64,000 nucleotides of DNA from Ailanthus altissimus (taxonomy: Eukaryota; Streptophyta; Magnoliopsida; Sapindales; Simaroubaceae), in assembly GCA_946807835.1 (NCBI GenBank), contig OX327684.1, forward strand, positions 14,284,501-14,348,500, read 5' to 3'. The notes under the pieces are model-generated. The model was given only the letters and a program-made list of their open reading frames with translations. It was not told the origin of the DNA and did no database searches. Positions within the stretch are counted from its first letter, which is position 1, and each line of letters starts with the position of its first letter. Position numbers and translations under genes: made by a program. This document shows, one piece after another, positions 47,412-60,255 of this stretch.

Positions 47412-49099
47412 TAGTAAAATATCTAAAAGAAAATTATTAAAAAAAACAACGTGGGGATTTAGGTTAGATTTTGGATGGACCTAAGTCTTAATCAGGATAG
47501 AGACATCTATCTCAATCAGGACAAATGAACGAGACAGGTCAAGGCACGGGTCATTTCAAGACATACGTCAATTTTGGCCCATGTCCCTAATTGCGCTAAA
47601 TTTGTATTTTTGGCCTAAAAAGTTTGGGTCTATTTTTGGTCCATGTCCTTAATTGTTCCAAATTTATATTTTTGACCAAAAAATTTAGGCTCAATTTAAG
47701 TGTTTGGGACTTTGGGTTATTTTTGGGCTTTTTTTTTTGTATTTTTATGTTTTGAATTTTTTTTATATTTAAAGAGATCTTTTAGACTATTTAATAATTT
47801 TTATTATTGGTTTCTAATTTCATTATAAATAATTTAGTTTGGACTTGCATTTTGGAGTAATATTTTAACTTATTTTATATTGATTTAGAAAATTAAAATT
47901 ATATGTGATATAATAAGTAATAATTAATAAAAATCAAAGTACTAATTACCATATACCAATATACATGCACAAATCATAACATATATATACTAAATTTAAA
48001 TATAAGTATCCTTCAATTAAATAGCAGTTTTAGACTAAAATGAATGAATCTAAATTTAATATTGATAGTTTAATTAGTCTTCAATATCAATTTGCTATTT
48101 AAAATCATGGATACAAATTAAGATAAAATGTTTAAAAAAAGAAAACTTATAATTTATTAATTAATTTATAATATATTGTATTGAACTAGGTTAACTTTCA
48201 TATACACACATATACTAATTGTGTCTGTGCAGGCACAAAATAATACTAGATCTGTAGATCATATATGCTTGTATTTCTTAAGAAATCATATGATATTTTA
48301 CACTTGATGTTAAGTGATTGTCTATTTATACATTTTTCAAATTCTTTAATTTAAAATATTAAAGAACATTAATTGATTTATATTTAATTTTTTTTGACAA
48401 AATCTCTCTTAAAATTTGGATATTCTCATAAATATATACCTACAAAAAATTATAACACTCCAATATAAATTATTTTACCAAATCACCACATTAAATCACC
48501 ATTCACCAAACACCCATAATGCCAATAGGCCTAAAGTAAATCAATATTTCATCTAATTATTCATCTTTACAAAATTAAAACATGTAAAACACTTAGGTAA
48601 ATACATTAAGTCCAAAAGAAAATTATAAAAAATTAAAACATATAAATTCATCAACAATTTTATAACATGTGAGTTCATCTTCAAAAAATTATCTTCGTCT
48701 TTTTTATTCTTGCGCAATCTATAAACCTGTAACGAAAATAAATATTACACGTTATATGTAAAATATATATATACTTAAAAAATAAAAAATTCATGATTAT
48801 TTATATTTATGAATTGAATTGAAGAATTACCTAAAAACTGAATTATCTACATATAACGTAAGTAACCTTCTAGTGACTATTGTGGTAGAGGAGACTCTTG
48901 CATCATAGTTTGCACAAACTCTACATGAAAGATAAAGTTTTTTGTATAATTTAAAAAATACATAATATTAGTAAATAATAGTTAAAAAAAATTAAATGAA
49001 AAAATAATTAAAGAGTAGCATAATATTTTTTTACCTTCTTCAATTTTGTTATAAAACCTAACATCTTGGAGCAATTATTCTTTCTTCGTTCTATCCAAC

Positions 49100-51170
49100 A
49101 AAAAAAAGCTTGTATCCAATTTTATGTACATATCAAATTCTCAACCATTTTTGGTGCCAATGAACTCTGGTTTGAATCAAGAATACGTCCTCTAGTACTA
49201 AAAGTCGACTCAGAAGCTATAATAGATATTGAAATAACGAGTACATCCCTAACTATATGTGCCAAAATCGGATAAGTTGAAAATTTACCTTCCACCATAT
49301 CAAAATATGGATTTTGAAGACTCTCAACTTTGTCTATCAAGTATTTATTTACCTCATTAGATTTAGTCAAATCCATTTCATCCTCTACTAACCCTACGAA
49401 TTTTGCCTAAGGATCATCATCCCTCACATCATGTTGTACCACGTATGAAACTAAAGTTGATAGACCATTAGATTGCTGTGACTGTGAAGCATAGATGCTA
49501 CTCTCACTAACACTACTACTTACCCCACCAATCGCTCTGTCATGCAATGTATTATAGGCCTCATAAAGCTTATATAATAAATCTTTGCTTATTTTATTCA
49601 TTTCTTCGACTCGGACATTGTCATCATTAAATAATCCCAAAACAAAATTCAAAAAATTGCATCTTGTGCCATAGATGAAGCAATGTAGCAATTATCAACA
49701 ATTTGTTGATTTTCTCCATATATTCCCAATACTTATGATATTTTGCCTTCATTTTGCTAGCTATGGAACCTAATGAGATCTTTCTTCTGATTTAATGAAG
49801 CTAAATTGGAATTAATCTTATAAATATTACTGAAGGAGATATTAGACGTCATAATCAATGAAGAACTAAATTTTAACATGACCTCATAAAATGTTTTTAT
49901 AAACTTCACAAACCACTCAACATTTTCCTTATTCCCAGTGATTAGTAGCCTATCTATTTTCTTTCCATTTTTTTTTTTCTCTAAAATGAAACTCCCATAT
50001 AACCCATCATTTTCTACCATTCAATTAAAAGTCTTATAAAATTTTAATGCAGTTGCCAACATCAAATAAGTAAAATTCTACCTAGTTGGCACATTTAACA
50101 CTACACTTCTTTTGTAATCAGTTTCTCTCTCTCTCTCTCTTTCTCCTCACATAACTTTGAAAAGCTTGCAATCTTGTTATAGATTATCTCACATATTTCA
50201 CAACATTGCGTATACAAATAATGCTCTCATTCAATTCCTTTAACCTATCAGTCATAATCAAATTCCAAATGTGCATATAATAATGTACATGCATAAACTT
50301 ATCATTCAATACTAGTGCATCTTCTTTCTAAATCTCCATTTTCTTCTTCAAATAAGTAATGTCAACATCTTTAGCACTTGCATTATCAATTACAATGGTA
50401 AACACTTTCTCTATGCCCCAATTGAAGCAAGATTTAAGTTTCTTATCGATTGTCTCCCCTTTATCTTTTAAAATAGGAGAGAAACTTAAAATTATCCTAT
50501 GTAACTTCTAAAATCCCGATCTGGGAAGTGGGTAGTTTCAACCATATAGTTGTGGTTATGAATAGAAGTCCAAATATCAGTTGTCAAGCTCATTCATTGC
50601 CTCGTCTTACTAATTATACTCTTTAACATCATTTTTTCTTCAGCAAATAATTATATTGTTCCCTAGTTATGGTTTTATGTGATGGAACATCAAATATAAG
50701 ACATGCTACACTGGAAAAAAAAATTGAAACTAGTCATTCTCTATGAAATTGAATAGCAATTCATCCATAACCACCATTTTTAAGCTACTTGTTGATAAGC
50801 TTCTAGACTTCATCCCCCAGGCACAATATTACTATCTTTTCCCTCTCTTCATACGATGGGTTCTTTACCAAATTTTGTTGATCATTCATCAATGTGCATT
50901 GAAGCTTCTTACATCTCTTAAAGTGTCTCCTCACACCACTTGTTCTATCTTTCATTGAATTGGACATAAACAAATTTCCACAGTAATTACACTTCGATTT
51001 ATCATTTATGGTCTTACACTTAGTGAAGTGCAACCACACCATCAATCTTGATGCTTATTTTCTCTTTTTAGGATTAGAATATGGAGGCAAAGATGCATAT
51101 TTGACATTGCTTCCCTTATCTTCATGAGATCTCACATTCATAATATTTTCTAAACTTGAATCAAGACTCA
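49100..51170 (-). pseudogene. hAT transposase relic with BED finger
   Basis: On -, a BED zinc finger (50803-51045: VWLHFTKC, CNYCGNLF, RRHFKRC) is followed by broken core pieces (49757-50020, 49407-49691). The C-terminal dimerisation domain is at 49122-49376 (YPILAHIVRDVLVISISIIA, STFSTRGRILD). Domain order is that of RICESLEEPER/DAYSLEEPER-type plant hAT transposases. Stops separate every block. Confidence 0.85.
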
Positions 51171-52113
51171 TCGATTGTATAATGATGAAACAAGATTAAT
51201 GAAATTACATATGTATATAAGACACTTGATATGAAACACAATTTAAATAATATGAACACATATAGCAATCTTTGCTCTAGGAATTCTATTATAAAATAAA
51301 AAAGTACATCAATACTACATTGCTAGGATAGTATACTTGCTTGTTAGTGATCAATCATAATCAAATTTGAATCCTTCACTAATTAAATTTTACCATATTT
51401 GCTAGGATAGAATAATGGAAGTACAAAGCAATTGATTCTTTAGCAAGTTAAAAATAAGCAACAAAATAGGCTTATTATTTAACATCCTAGAGACCTTACC
51501 TAATGAGAACCCAGTTACCATTTGATAGCACAAAAGGGTTTATATTACAAAAAATTCCAGAATTTATTGATAATTTAATATCCTAAATTGAACAAATATC
51601 ATAATTTTAACACTTAGTTATCATATGAAGAATTTTAACATCTGCTTCTTTGAGCTTTTGATCTTTTTTTTCTTCTACAAATTAACCATAAATAAGAAGC
51701 AAACAATACTCAATTCTCTTGCTGCCTTATTCGATGACTCCATGGTAATTTGTTTCTTAAACTGAAATCAACAATACTCAATTTGTTCTCAAATTAAAAC
51801 TCATGACCAATTCTAATAAACTAGCCACATATAAGCATCCATGGGAATTTATTCAACAATATATTTTATTGCAATTTCTTCAATAATCTTTGCAATAAAA
51901 AAAAGTATCCATAGGAACCCATCTAATACACTAACCACATATAGCTTAAACAAATGTTAAAAAATAAATAAATAAAGTAATAATGGATTATAATCGGAGG
52001 TTTAAGTAAAAATATGGACTAGGGATAGCGAGATGTTGCCATAGTGAGTGCTGCGATTGTAAGATGCAGCTATTGTGCGATGGTGAGACTAGACAACGGC
52101 AAGTTGAGTTGAG

Positions 52114-52180
52114 TGAAGTGCAAATTTTGAGACTGAAGTGCAAATTTTGAGACTGAAGTGCAAATTTTGAGACTGAAGTG
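52114..52180. repeat. 20-bp minisatellite, 3.3 copies
   Basis: Unit TGAAGTGCAAATTTTGAGAC repeated exactly three times, then seven bases of a fourth. It lies within the hAT relic. Confidence 0.9.
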
Positions 52181-52492
52181 AAAAAGAAACAATTGTTAGA
52201 ACTTAGTACTTCTAACTTAGAAGTGAAGAGTGATGATGCGGGATTAGGAAAATTTGAAACTTCAAAAGAATGTCCAAAATGTCATTGTTTTAATAATTTT
52301 TAATTTGTTTTTTAAATTTTAGGTTTGAGACATTTCCTAGACTGGTCTGGTCCAATCCTAATTAGGTCGGGTCTCTCGTCGAGAGACCTAATCAGTTTCA
52401 AACTTCTGTCATAAATTGATCTTAAATTTTGATTTGAGTCAGATTTAAGAATGTTGTCCACTTCTACGACCGAGTACATTGCAACGCAAGTA

Positions 52493-52904
52493 AAGATGGT
52501 AAAATCTAAATTTGGATATGGTTTTTGCTCAACCTAAATCCAGATCTAGATTTAGATTTTTTGTATGAACATAGAACTCAAGTCTGGCCGGGCCGGATTC
52601 GAGTATTTCGAATTTAGGTTTAAACATAAGTTTTTAAAAAATATTTTTTCTTTTTTTTAAAAATTTTTATGTTAAATTTAAACTTTTGGAGTATTTATTT
52701 TGTAAAGCAATTATTAGATTCATATATATTAAAAATTTAGAAATTTAGGATTTAATTTAGGACTTTTCATAAAAAAAAGAAAAAGAAAAAGAAAAAACTC
52801 AGGTTTTGACAAAAACCCAAATTTGGAAAAAAAAAATTCGAATTTTTTATACTTGGACTTACTCCGATTTTTTGGATTTTTCTAAATTCAGGTTAAATTA
52901 TTAG
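52493..52904. mobile_element. Possible short insertion in the GDSL copy
   Basis: This sequence is absent from the left copy. It has AGATGGTAAAATCTAAATTT at its left and an approximate inverse at its right (TTTCTAAATTCAGGTTAAAT). It resembles hAT-MITE interiors rich in AAATTTGG words. No duplication was found. Confidence 0.4.
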
Positions 52905-52926
52905 GTGAAAACTTCGCTACTCAAGA

Positions 52927-53230
52927 TAAGAGTGGGCGCCGGTTCGGTTAATCAGCAAATCTAACTGAACCAAAATTTTCAATTTGGTTTGGTTTGATTT
53001 ACAATTCTATTTAAAGTTTAGTTTGGTGATTTTAGACTCGATCGGTTCGGTTTTGATTCAGTTTTAATTCGGTTCAGTTCAAACCAAAACAATATACTAA
53101 AAATAACAAAAAAAAATGAAATTAAACCAAACTGAACCAAACCTCGGTTTAGTTCGAGTGTGCTTGAAATGATTGGTTCCAGTTTCTATTCAGACCCAAA
53201 TCGAACCAAAACCAATTCTGCCTACCTTTA
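52927..53230. mobile_element. hAT-type MITE, 304 bp, perfect target duplication
   Basis: Ends TAAGAGTGGGC and GCCTACCTTTA. The 8-bp duplication ACTCAAGA is exact at 52919-52926 and 53231-53238. The left GDSL copy shows the single unduplicated site (GCTACTCAAGAAGCC on -). The interior is rich in GGTTCGGTT-like words. Confidence 0.92.
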
Positions 53231-53421
53231 ACTCAAGAAGCCCTAGCTCTTAGCAAGCACTCTCTTGAACATCAAGGCGGCCTAGTCCCATCCGTTGACA
53301 TATTCATCGACTCCATAACTTTGCAACATATTTCTTTCACTACATATCTCTCGAGTATCTGTTATTGGTCCCGTCACAACTGTCAAAAGAAGCTTTAAAA
53401 GGCTTTATTCATTGTAGATTA

Positions 53422-53938
53422 TGTGAGAAAGTTGATTAAAAATCATTGAGATGTGATTTGGAAAGCAAGCCAAGTGCGTTGGGTGCGCGTGGATTGAAAA
53501 CCGACATAAAAGGAGACAAAAACGCAAGTGGCAGTGCCTAGGAATAGGCATCGCAATGCCAGGTTATTGGCGCCATGGCGCCTCAGACAGAACTTGAGCA
53601 CTGCGACGCCAGATGCCCAGTGTTGCGACGCTCAAGCAAGATGTACTAGCACCGTGGCACTCAACATAGGGAATTATTTTCCAAATTTAATTTTGACTAC
53701 CACTTGTTTCACGACTCTCTAAAATGACTTTCACATGTTTAGGGTTAACCTAGGTCATCCTAAAGCCTATATAAATGGTCTTTATTGGCTTGTAAACACA
53801 TCTCAGTGATTAAACATAAATTTTGGTGATATTTGTGATTCTTAGTAAGAGAAACTATTTGTTTGGAAGAGAGAGTGTTTTCTTTGTGAGTCTTTCTTGA
53901 AAGAGGCATACTTTGTGAGTGCCTTGAAATTCAATAAT
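53422..53938 (+). repeat. Truncated 5' LTR of the copia element
   Basis: Matches the 3' LTR from its start to TTCAATAAT, with a GC-rich GGCGCCATGGCGCC palindrome region at about 53570 and TATA at about 53768-53774 (CTATATAAATG). It is cut at about 53938 where gag sequence begins. Confidence 0.8.
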
Positions 53939-56900
53939 GATTCAAGAAAGTGGTCATAGTACAATCGTTTTGTCATTGAGCGATGAAATACTGAGAGAGG
54001 TAGCAGGTGAGATGACGTCGATTGGTCTTTGGAAAAAGCTTGACTCTATTTATATGCAAAAATCATGGGCCAATAGATTACATAAAAAGAAAAAGCTGTA
54101 TCAGTTGTCCATGTCAGAAGGGATGTCAATGAAAGATCATATAGATGCCTTCAACAAGATCATTCTTGTTCTTAAGTCCATCAATATCAAGATAGAAGAT
54201 GAAAATAGGGCGATTATCTTGCTGAGTTCACTTCCCAAAAGTTATAAGAGCTTTGTTGTTACACTTTTCTACGGCAGAGAGAGTTTAACGATGAGCGATG
54301 TGAAATCATCATTAAACTTAAAGCTATTAGGAAGGTAGATCGAGGGCAATGCAAAAAATTTATCTGTAAGAGAAAGACCCTTATATAGAGATAGAAGGAA
54401 AAAAAACGGCTTTAGATTAAAGTCTAAGTCTCTTAGAAAGTACTACTGCTGCAAGAAAAGGGGGCACTTCATAAAGAACTGTCCAGAGAAGAAAGTACAA
54501 GATAAGAGAAAGTGGATGCTACGCTTGCCTATAATGATAGCTACGATAATGCAGAGACTTTAATCGCTACTGATGGTAAGAATACTGAACAATAGGTTCT
54601 TGATTCTGATTTATATTTCATACGTGCTAGCACAAGTCTTAGTTTATAAATTTCCAGCCAATTACTGGTTGTAAGGTGTTAATGGGTAATGATTACTTGT
54701 CAGATGATAGGAATTGGTATAATTAAACTTAGGCTACATAATGGACGAGTAAGAGAGTTGATAAAAGTTATGTATATTCTTGGCCCAAGAGGAACTCGAT
54801 CTCATTAGGGACTTTAGACCAGAATAGGTGTTCCATCAGGACCAACGGAGGATTTTGAGAGTATTGAAGGGTTTCATAGTGGTAATGAGAGGAGAGAAGC
54901 ATAAAGGTATTTATATGCTTAAGAGTGAAGTTGTAAGTGGTTTTGCATTATTCTCTGTAGATGATAAAAATATACAAACCAAGTTATGGCATCTTAGACT
55001 AATACATCTAGGCGAGAGAAACTTGAAGGAGTTATTTAGTCAAAAGATGTTTGGCGAGGATAGGTTTAAGCCATTAGAGTTTTGTGAACAATGTGTGCTT
55101 GAAAAAACACATAAGGTAAGGTTTAGTACCGGTGAGCACCAGACTAAGGGAACTTTTAACTACATACACTCAGACTTTTAGGGACCAACTTAGACAGCTA
55201 CTCGTGGTAGTGCTAGGTATTTTCTCAGTTTGATAGATGACTATTCAAGAAAGTTATGAGTCTATGTGTTAAAGTGTAAGGATCAAGTGTTTGATACTTT
55301 TAAGACTTGGAAGGCTCTTGTTGAGAATCAGATTGACAAAAGGGTGAAGAGGCAAAATTGACAATGGTCTCAAGTTTTGCAATAGAGAATTTGATAAGTT
55401 TTGTGCCAAGTATGAGATTGTAAGGCATAGAATGGTAAGATCAACACTACAATAGAATAGCTTGATGAAACAATGAATAAGACCCTACTTGAAAGGGTTA
55501 GGTGCATGTTTACCAATGTAAAGAAGTCTAAGATATTTTAGGGAAAAGCTGTAGTGACTGCAGTTTATTTGATCAATAGAAGTCCCTCCTCAGCAATTGA
55601 CTTCAAGACTTCAAAAGAGAAATGGTCTGACAACCTTTCTAAGTATGACCATCTCAGAATTGTTGGTTGCCCTACATTTGTCTATGTTAAGAAGGGAAAA
55701 TTAGAACCTAGAACTATCAAAGGAGTATTCATAGGGTATCCTGAAGGAGTGAAATGATACAAGGTGTGGTGTAAAGATTTGACATCACCGAGGAGTATCA
55801 TAAGTTGTGACATGACGTTTGATGAGACGACTATGTTGAAAGCCTTCCAAGAAGATGAGAAGAAAGAATCTATGCTGAAGGAAGACTCAGCACTCGAGTC
55901 AATAGAAATTAAAGTAGAGCCTGAGAATAGATTTGATATGCCCACAGATAAGCACTTCAACAATGAGATCCTTAAAGATGAACTAAGAACACCAATAAGT
56001 TTCTTTAAATCCACTTAAAGAAAAACTAGGACTCTTGAGATAGAACTTGAAGAGTACCAGCTAGCTAGAGACAGGCTAAAGAGAATGATTAACCCACCAT
56101 TCAGGCATGAACAAGTAGATTTAGTTGCTTATGCCTTTAATTCTACTTACACTTTTGATTTTATGAGCTTAGAACATATAGTGAGGCTATAAAGAGTGAA
56201 AACAAGTAAGAGTGGCAGTAAGTCATGGAAGAAGAGATTAGTTTGCTTAGAAAGAATAATATCTGAAGGTTGATGGAGGTACATCAAAAGAAACTAGTTG
56301 GGTGCAAGTGGATGCATAAGGTGAAGGAGAGGATATCAGAGAAAAAGCCTATGAGATTTATAGATAGGTTAGTTACAAAAGGTTTTAATCAGAGAAAGGG
56401 AGTAGACTTTCATAAGATATTCTCTTCAGTCGTTAAGCATACATCTATTAAGATATTGTTAGCCATGTGTGCAAACTTTGATTTACATTTAGAGCAGATT
56501 GATATAAAGACGACTTTTCTGCATGGAGAACTTGAATAAATAATTTACATGACACAACCGCAAGGGTTTGTAGAGCCCAAAAAAGAGGATCATGCTTGTT
56601 TGCTGAAGAAGTCATTATATGGGTTAAAACAATCATCTAGACAGTGGTATAAAAGATTTGATGAGTTTATGATGGCTTGTGATTGTAGTAGGAGCAAGTA
56701 TGATGGATACATGTACATTAAGAACTTAAGTTGTAGGATGATGTATTTGGTTCTATACGTTGATGATATATTGATTGCATGTAAGAATATATAAGAGATA
56801 TAGAAACTCAAGTAGTTGAGTGGGGAGTTTGAGATGAAGGATTTGAGAGCAGCGAAGAGGATATTAGGTATAGATATTGTGAGAAAAAAAAAGAGATGTT

Positions 56901-57726
56901 ATCAATTGTCTCAACAATGATATATACTTAAGATCTTAAAAATTTTTGGTATGTCCAGTTCAAAGGTTGTTTCTACTCCTTTGGCCATGCATTTTAAATT
57001 TTCAGTAGCACAGTCGTCGACATCCAAAGAAGAGAAACTATAGATGAGTAAAGTACTGTATGTAAGTGTTGTGGGGAGAAATATGTATGCAATGGTTTAC
57101 ACAAGAACAGACATAGCATAAACTGTGAGTGTGGTGAGTAGATACATGTCAAATCCAGATAAGGATCACTGGCTTGCAGTGAAATAGATTTTGAGATATC
57201 TCAAAGGGATGTTTAGTCACGGGTTGATGTATAAAAGAGATAAGGACAATAGTGTAATAGTAAAAAGATACGTAGACTCAAATTATATAGGTGATCTAGA
57301 CAAGAAAAGATCATTGGCGGGTTACGTATTCACAGTATTTGGGTGTAGTGTGTGTTGGAGATCAGGTATGCAACATGTGGTTGCACTATCTACCACAGAG
57401 GCGGAATAAATAGCTGTTGGAGAAGCTATTGAAGAGGCCGTGTAGTTGAAAGGCATATGCGCGGAGGTAATGGCTACTGAAGATGTGAACACCAGTGTGT
57501 ATTGTGATAGCCAGAGTGCCATACACCTAAGAAGCATCAAATGTTTCATGAGAGGTCTAAACACATTGATGTGCGGCTCCATTACATTCGAGAGATTATC
57601 CAAAGTGGTGAAGTTAGTCTAACAAAGATAGCGTCGTCTGAAAATTCTGCTGATATGTTGACTAAGCCACTGCCATCGGTTAAGTTCATCCAATATAAGG
57701 ACTTAACTGGCGTCAGTACTTTGTGA
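53937..57726 (+). pseudogene. Copia gag-pol, broken
   Basis: Ordered pieces: gag (53937-54338, LSDEILREVAGEM and KDHIDAFNKIILVLKSINIK). Zinc knuckle at about 54440 (CCKKRGHFIKNCPEK). GAG-pre-integrase with HHCC finger (54960-55130, LWHLRLIHL ... CEQCVLEKTHK). Integrase remnants (55170-55760). RT (56230-56800) with VGCKWMHKVKE and YVDD at 56756-56767. RNaseH (57190-57726) ending SSENSADMLTKPL. In-frame stops include the one after FLHGELE at about 56537. No retroviral-type envelope. The gag start is deleted. Confidence 0.9.
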
Positions 57727-57794
57727 GGGTGACTGAAGATGCGTAGATGAAAGATGAGATACTTTGTGAATGATTTCGAATCAAGGAGAAGATT

Positions 57795-58416
57795 TGTGAG
57801 AAAGTTGATTAAAAATCATCGAAATATGATTTGGAGAGTAAGTCAAATGTGTTGGGTGCGCGGGGATCGAAGATAGATGTAAAAGGAGGTGAAAACGCAA
57901 GTGGTGATGCTTAAACGTGGGCGCTGCGGCCCTAAGTTGTGGGCGTCGTGGCTAACCAAGCAGAACTTGAGCGCTGCGGCGCCTAGCCTAGGAAAGTATT
58001 TCCCAAATTTGATTTCAACTCCTACTTATTTTCTTAAAATGACTCTCACACGTTTATGGTTAACCTATGTCGTCTTAAAGCTTATATAAAGTCTCTCTAT
58101 TGGCTTGTAAATATATCTCAGTGATTAAACACAAATCTTTGTGATCTTTGTGATTCTTAGTGAGAGAAACTCTTTGTTTACAAGAGAGAGTATTTTCTTT
58201 GTGAGTCTTTCTTGAAAGAGGCATACTTTGTAAGTTCCTTGAGATTCAGTAATAAAAGAGTATGATCTTGATCCACCATGAACGTTGGCAAGTTGCTGAA
58301 CCACGTAAATTTTGTGTGTTGTTTCTTTTACCTTTCTTTCTCCATATTCTTATTTGCTTGTTTTTGCATAATATTACTTGGACTATTTTACTTATTTAAT
58401 TACTTTTGCTTCAATA
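57795..58416 (+). repeat. 3' LTR of the copia element
   Basis: 622 bp from TGTGAGAAAG to ...CTTCAATA. The end is defined by the GATTA duplication, so the canonical CA end has apparently decayed or the boundary is a few bases off. The middle GC-rich part is shorter than in the 5' LTR. TATA near 58083-58089. Confidence 0.82.
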
Positions 58417-59000
58417 GATTATAAAAGCAGCTATTACGAGCATAGCTTCCTGCATGATAAATCCATCCAAGAAGTTGAAGAGTATTTTCTACGTATTGCT
58501 AGAACCATTGTAAATTTGATATATGAAATTAAAAAAAATGAAGGTGTTTCCAATGTTTTAGTCCATAGGAAGTTGCCTTAGGATGTCTCCCCGACTATTT
58601 TTCTTTGCTTCACAATGTCAATCTCACAGGCTTCAATGCCCACAATTATCATATAACGCTCAATAACTTCACCAAGAATTACAACAGGTAGCTCAAGCAT
58701 GCCATTTCTGAAGCCTGGCTAGAGGGTGTCCTTTGGTTGATTCTCACGCTCTGTCTGAACTTGGAGACACCGTTATTTACTCTTAAATCCTATATGTCGA
58801 TTATTACAATGCTTTCATGGCTCTTCTTCGCAACAACCTTAATCAAAATTGGAGGGCTTTGTTTCTAGAAGATGAGTTTCATCTCACTCCTGAGGCCAAT
58901 AAATACATCGTTAAAAATCTTATCAACGTATGCAACTTTATTCAAATCCAGATTCATCCCCTCAAAGTCACCCACTGTGTTATTAAAACCTGATCAGGGT

Positions 59001-59359
59001 TCTTGCTCAATATTTCACATATCTTATTCCTTGTTTTTTTTTTAATTTCTCATCTTCTTATATATATGTAATAAAAAACCTATTATAAAACACTTTTGAA
59101 TAATTTCTTTTTTTTTGTTAATAATATTCATCCATTTTATTTATTCTTTTATTTATATCTTGATTGAGCTGATTTTTTCTTATTGGTGGTTTTTCATGAA
59201 TCTTGTACATCACATATGATCCTTTGTACTGTATTTCATCATCTTTAACATAAAGGGGTGGTTTTTTGTATTATATCGTGCAACAATGCTCTATATATAA
59301 CATATCTAAGATTTGTTCCATAATTAACTTTCTACATATTTTAACTTATCAGTATTATA
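59001..59359 (+). repeat. 3' flank of right GDSL copy
   Basis: Inverted homologue of 39457-39805. Non-coding. The homology stops near CAGTATT at about 59359. Confidence 0.72.
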
Positions 59360-59399
59360 ACAATTCCTTCTTTGCTTGAACTTGACCATTGACTTTGCA

Positions 59400-60255
59400 C
59401 TAAAGGAAACATTATGTATTAAAATTTTGGTGATTCAAAATTAAGGTTGAGTTTGATTTTGAGTTAGAGACCAATAAGAAGTCGAATACGAGGTCAAGTA
59501 CGCGTTGGAAGTATGAGAAAAGAAAAAAAATAGAGAGTCGAAAGCAAAGAGAGGCAAGAAGGAATTGTGACGAGGTCACACAAAAGCTGTGGGGAGAGCT
59601 TTGTATCACTGCGGCACCACCTAGAAATGCACTAGTGCCGCAAGAGCTTTGTCTTGCCATAACACCAACTTACGGGAAAAGCATTATTTTGGCTCAGATT
59701 GCATGTTTTGGTTGGTGTTAGACTTTTCTTTCACATGGACTCCTATTTTAATAAAACAAAAGGAAGGATTTTATGAATGGTTTAGAGCCTATATAAACCT
59801 TGTAATTTATTATAATATACAATACATCAACAAGAGAGAAAATAGAAGGCTAAGGCACCATAAGGTGTTGAGTGCACAATGGAGGGTGTTATGGGAGTGT
59901 TTGAGTGCTGAGTGCGCAAGATAGTACAAAGTAAATTTTTTAGGAGTTCGTCTATAATGTACTTTTTAGAATCTCTTGTATTAGGTCATTGTGACTTGGA
60001 GTTCTTTATGAATTTAATAAAAAGAATGTGAGGATCTCGTAATTTACTGTAGATGTAAGCATTTGTTGTTGAATGATGTATATTCTTGTGCCTTATATAA
60101 TTAATTGTTATTTCTATTATGTTGTTGATTTTTATTATTCTTGTTTTACTTGTGAGTGAAGTCTTTCGTAAAACATTTAAATAGTTTAAAGGTGTTAATT
60201 ACTGGCCTAATAAGTATTTAGTTCTGGAGAAATTAAATTCTCAACAAAGAATATC
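59400..60255 (+). repeat. LTR-like non-coding stretch
   Basis: It resembles a copia LTR in make-up: a GC-rich part with GCGGCACCACC (about 59610), CTATATAAACC (about 59790), a transcribed-looking leader, and AATAAAAAG (about 60018). No paired copy or duplication was found, so this is a guess at a solo LTR. Confidence 0.3.

Larger units (their letters stand above)
47450..52466 (-). mobile_element. Old hAT element, left end uncertain
   Basis: The right end GTTGTCCACTTCTA (to 52466) is a hAT-type terminus, TAGAAGTGGACAAC on -. The left end is probably near 47450 (CGTGGGGATTTAGG), but the match is weak and no 8-bp duplication is seen. The interior contains a hAT transposase relic on -. A two-copy direct repeat of about 62 bp lies at about 47572-47695. 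The right end abuts the right GDSL copy. Confidence 0.55.
53422..58416 (+). mobile_element. Old Ty1/copia element (Tork/Tnt1-like), 5' part deleted
   Basis: LTRs start TGTGAGAAAGTTGATT at 53422 and 57795. The target duplication GATTA lies at 53417-53421 and 58417-58421, confirmed by the unduplicated GATTA in the left GDSL copy. Domain order gag-protease-integrase-RT-RNaseH is copia type. The 5' LTR lacks about 100 bp of its end and joins directly to gag, so the primer-binding site and first part of gag are deleted. The purine tract CAAGGAGAAGA precedes the 3' LTR. LTRs are well diverged, so the insertion is old. Confidence 0.9.
52467..58993 (+). pseudogene. GDSL esterase/lipase pseudogene, right copy, split by insertions
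   Basis: Homologous to the left copy on the opposite strand. Pieces lie at about 52467-52492 (TTGCAACGCA), 52905-52926 (ACTTCGCTACTCAAGA), 53231-53421 (ACTCAAGAAGCCCTAGCTC to TGTAGATTA) and 58417-58993 (SSYYEHSFLHDKSIQEVEEY, IARTIVNLIYEIKK, to TGA). A MITE sits at 52927-53230 and a copia element at 53422-58416. An AT-rich insertion of about 410 bp has replaced roughly 60 bp at about 52493-52904. Like the left copy it lacks the GDS block, so both derive from an already truncated sequence or were duplicated after truncation. Confidence 0.8.
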
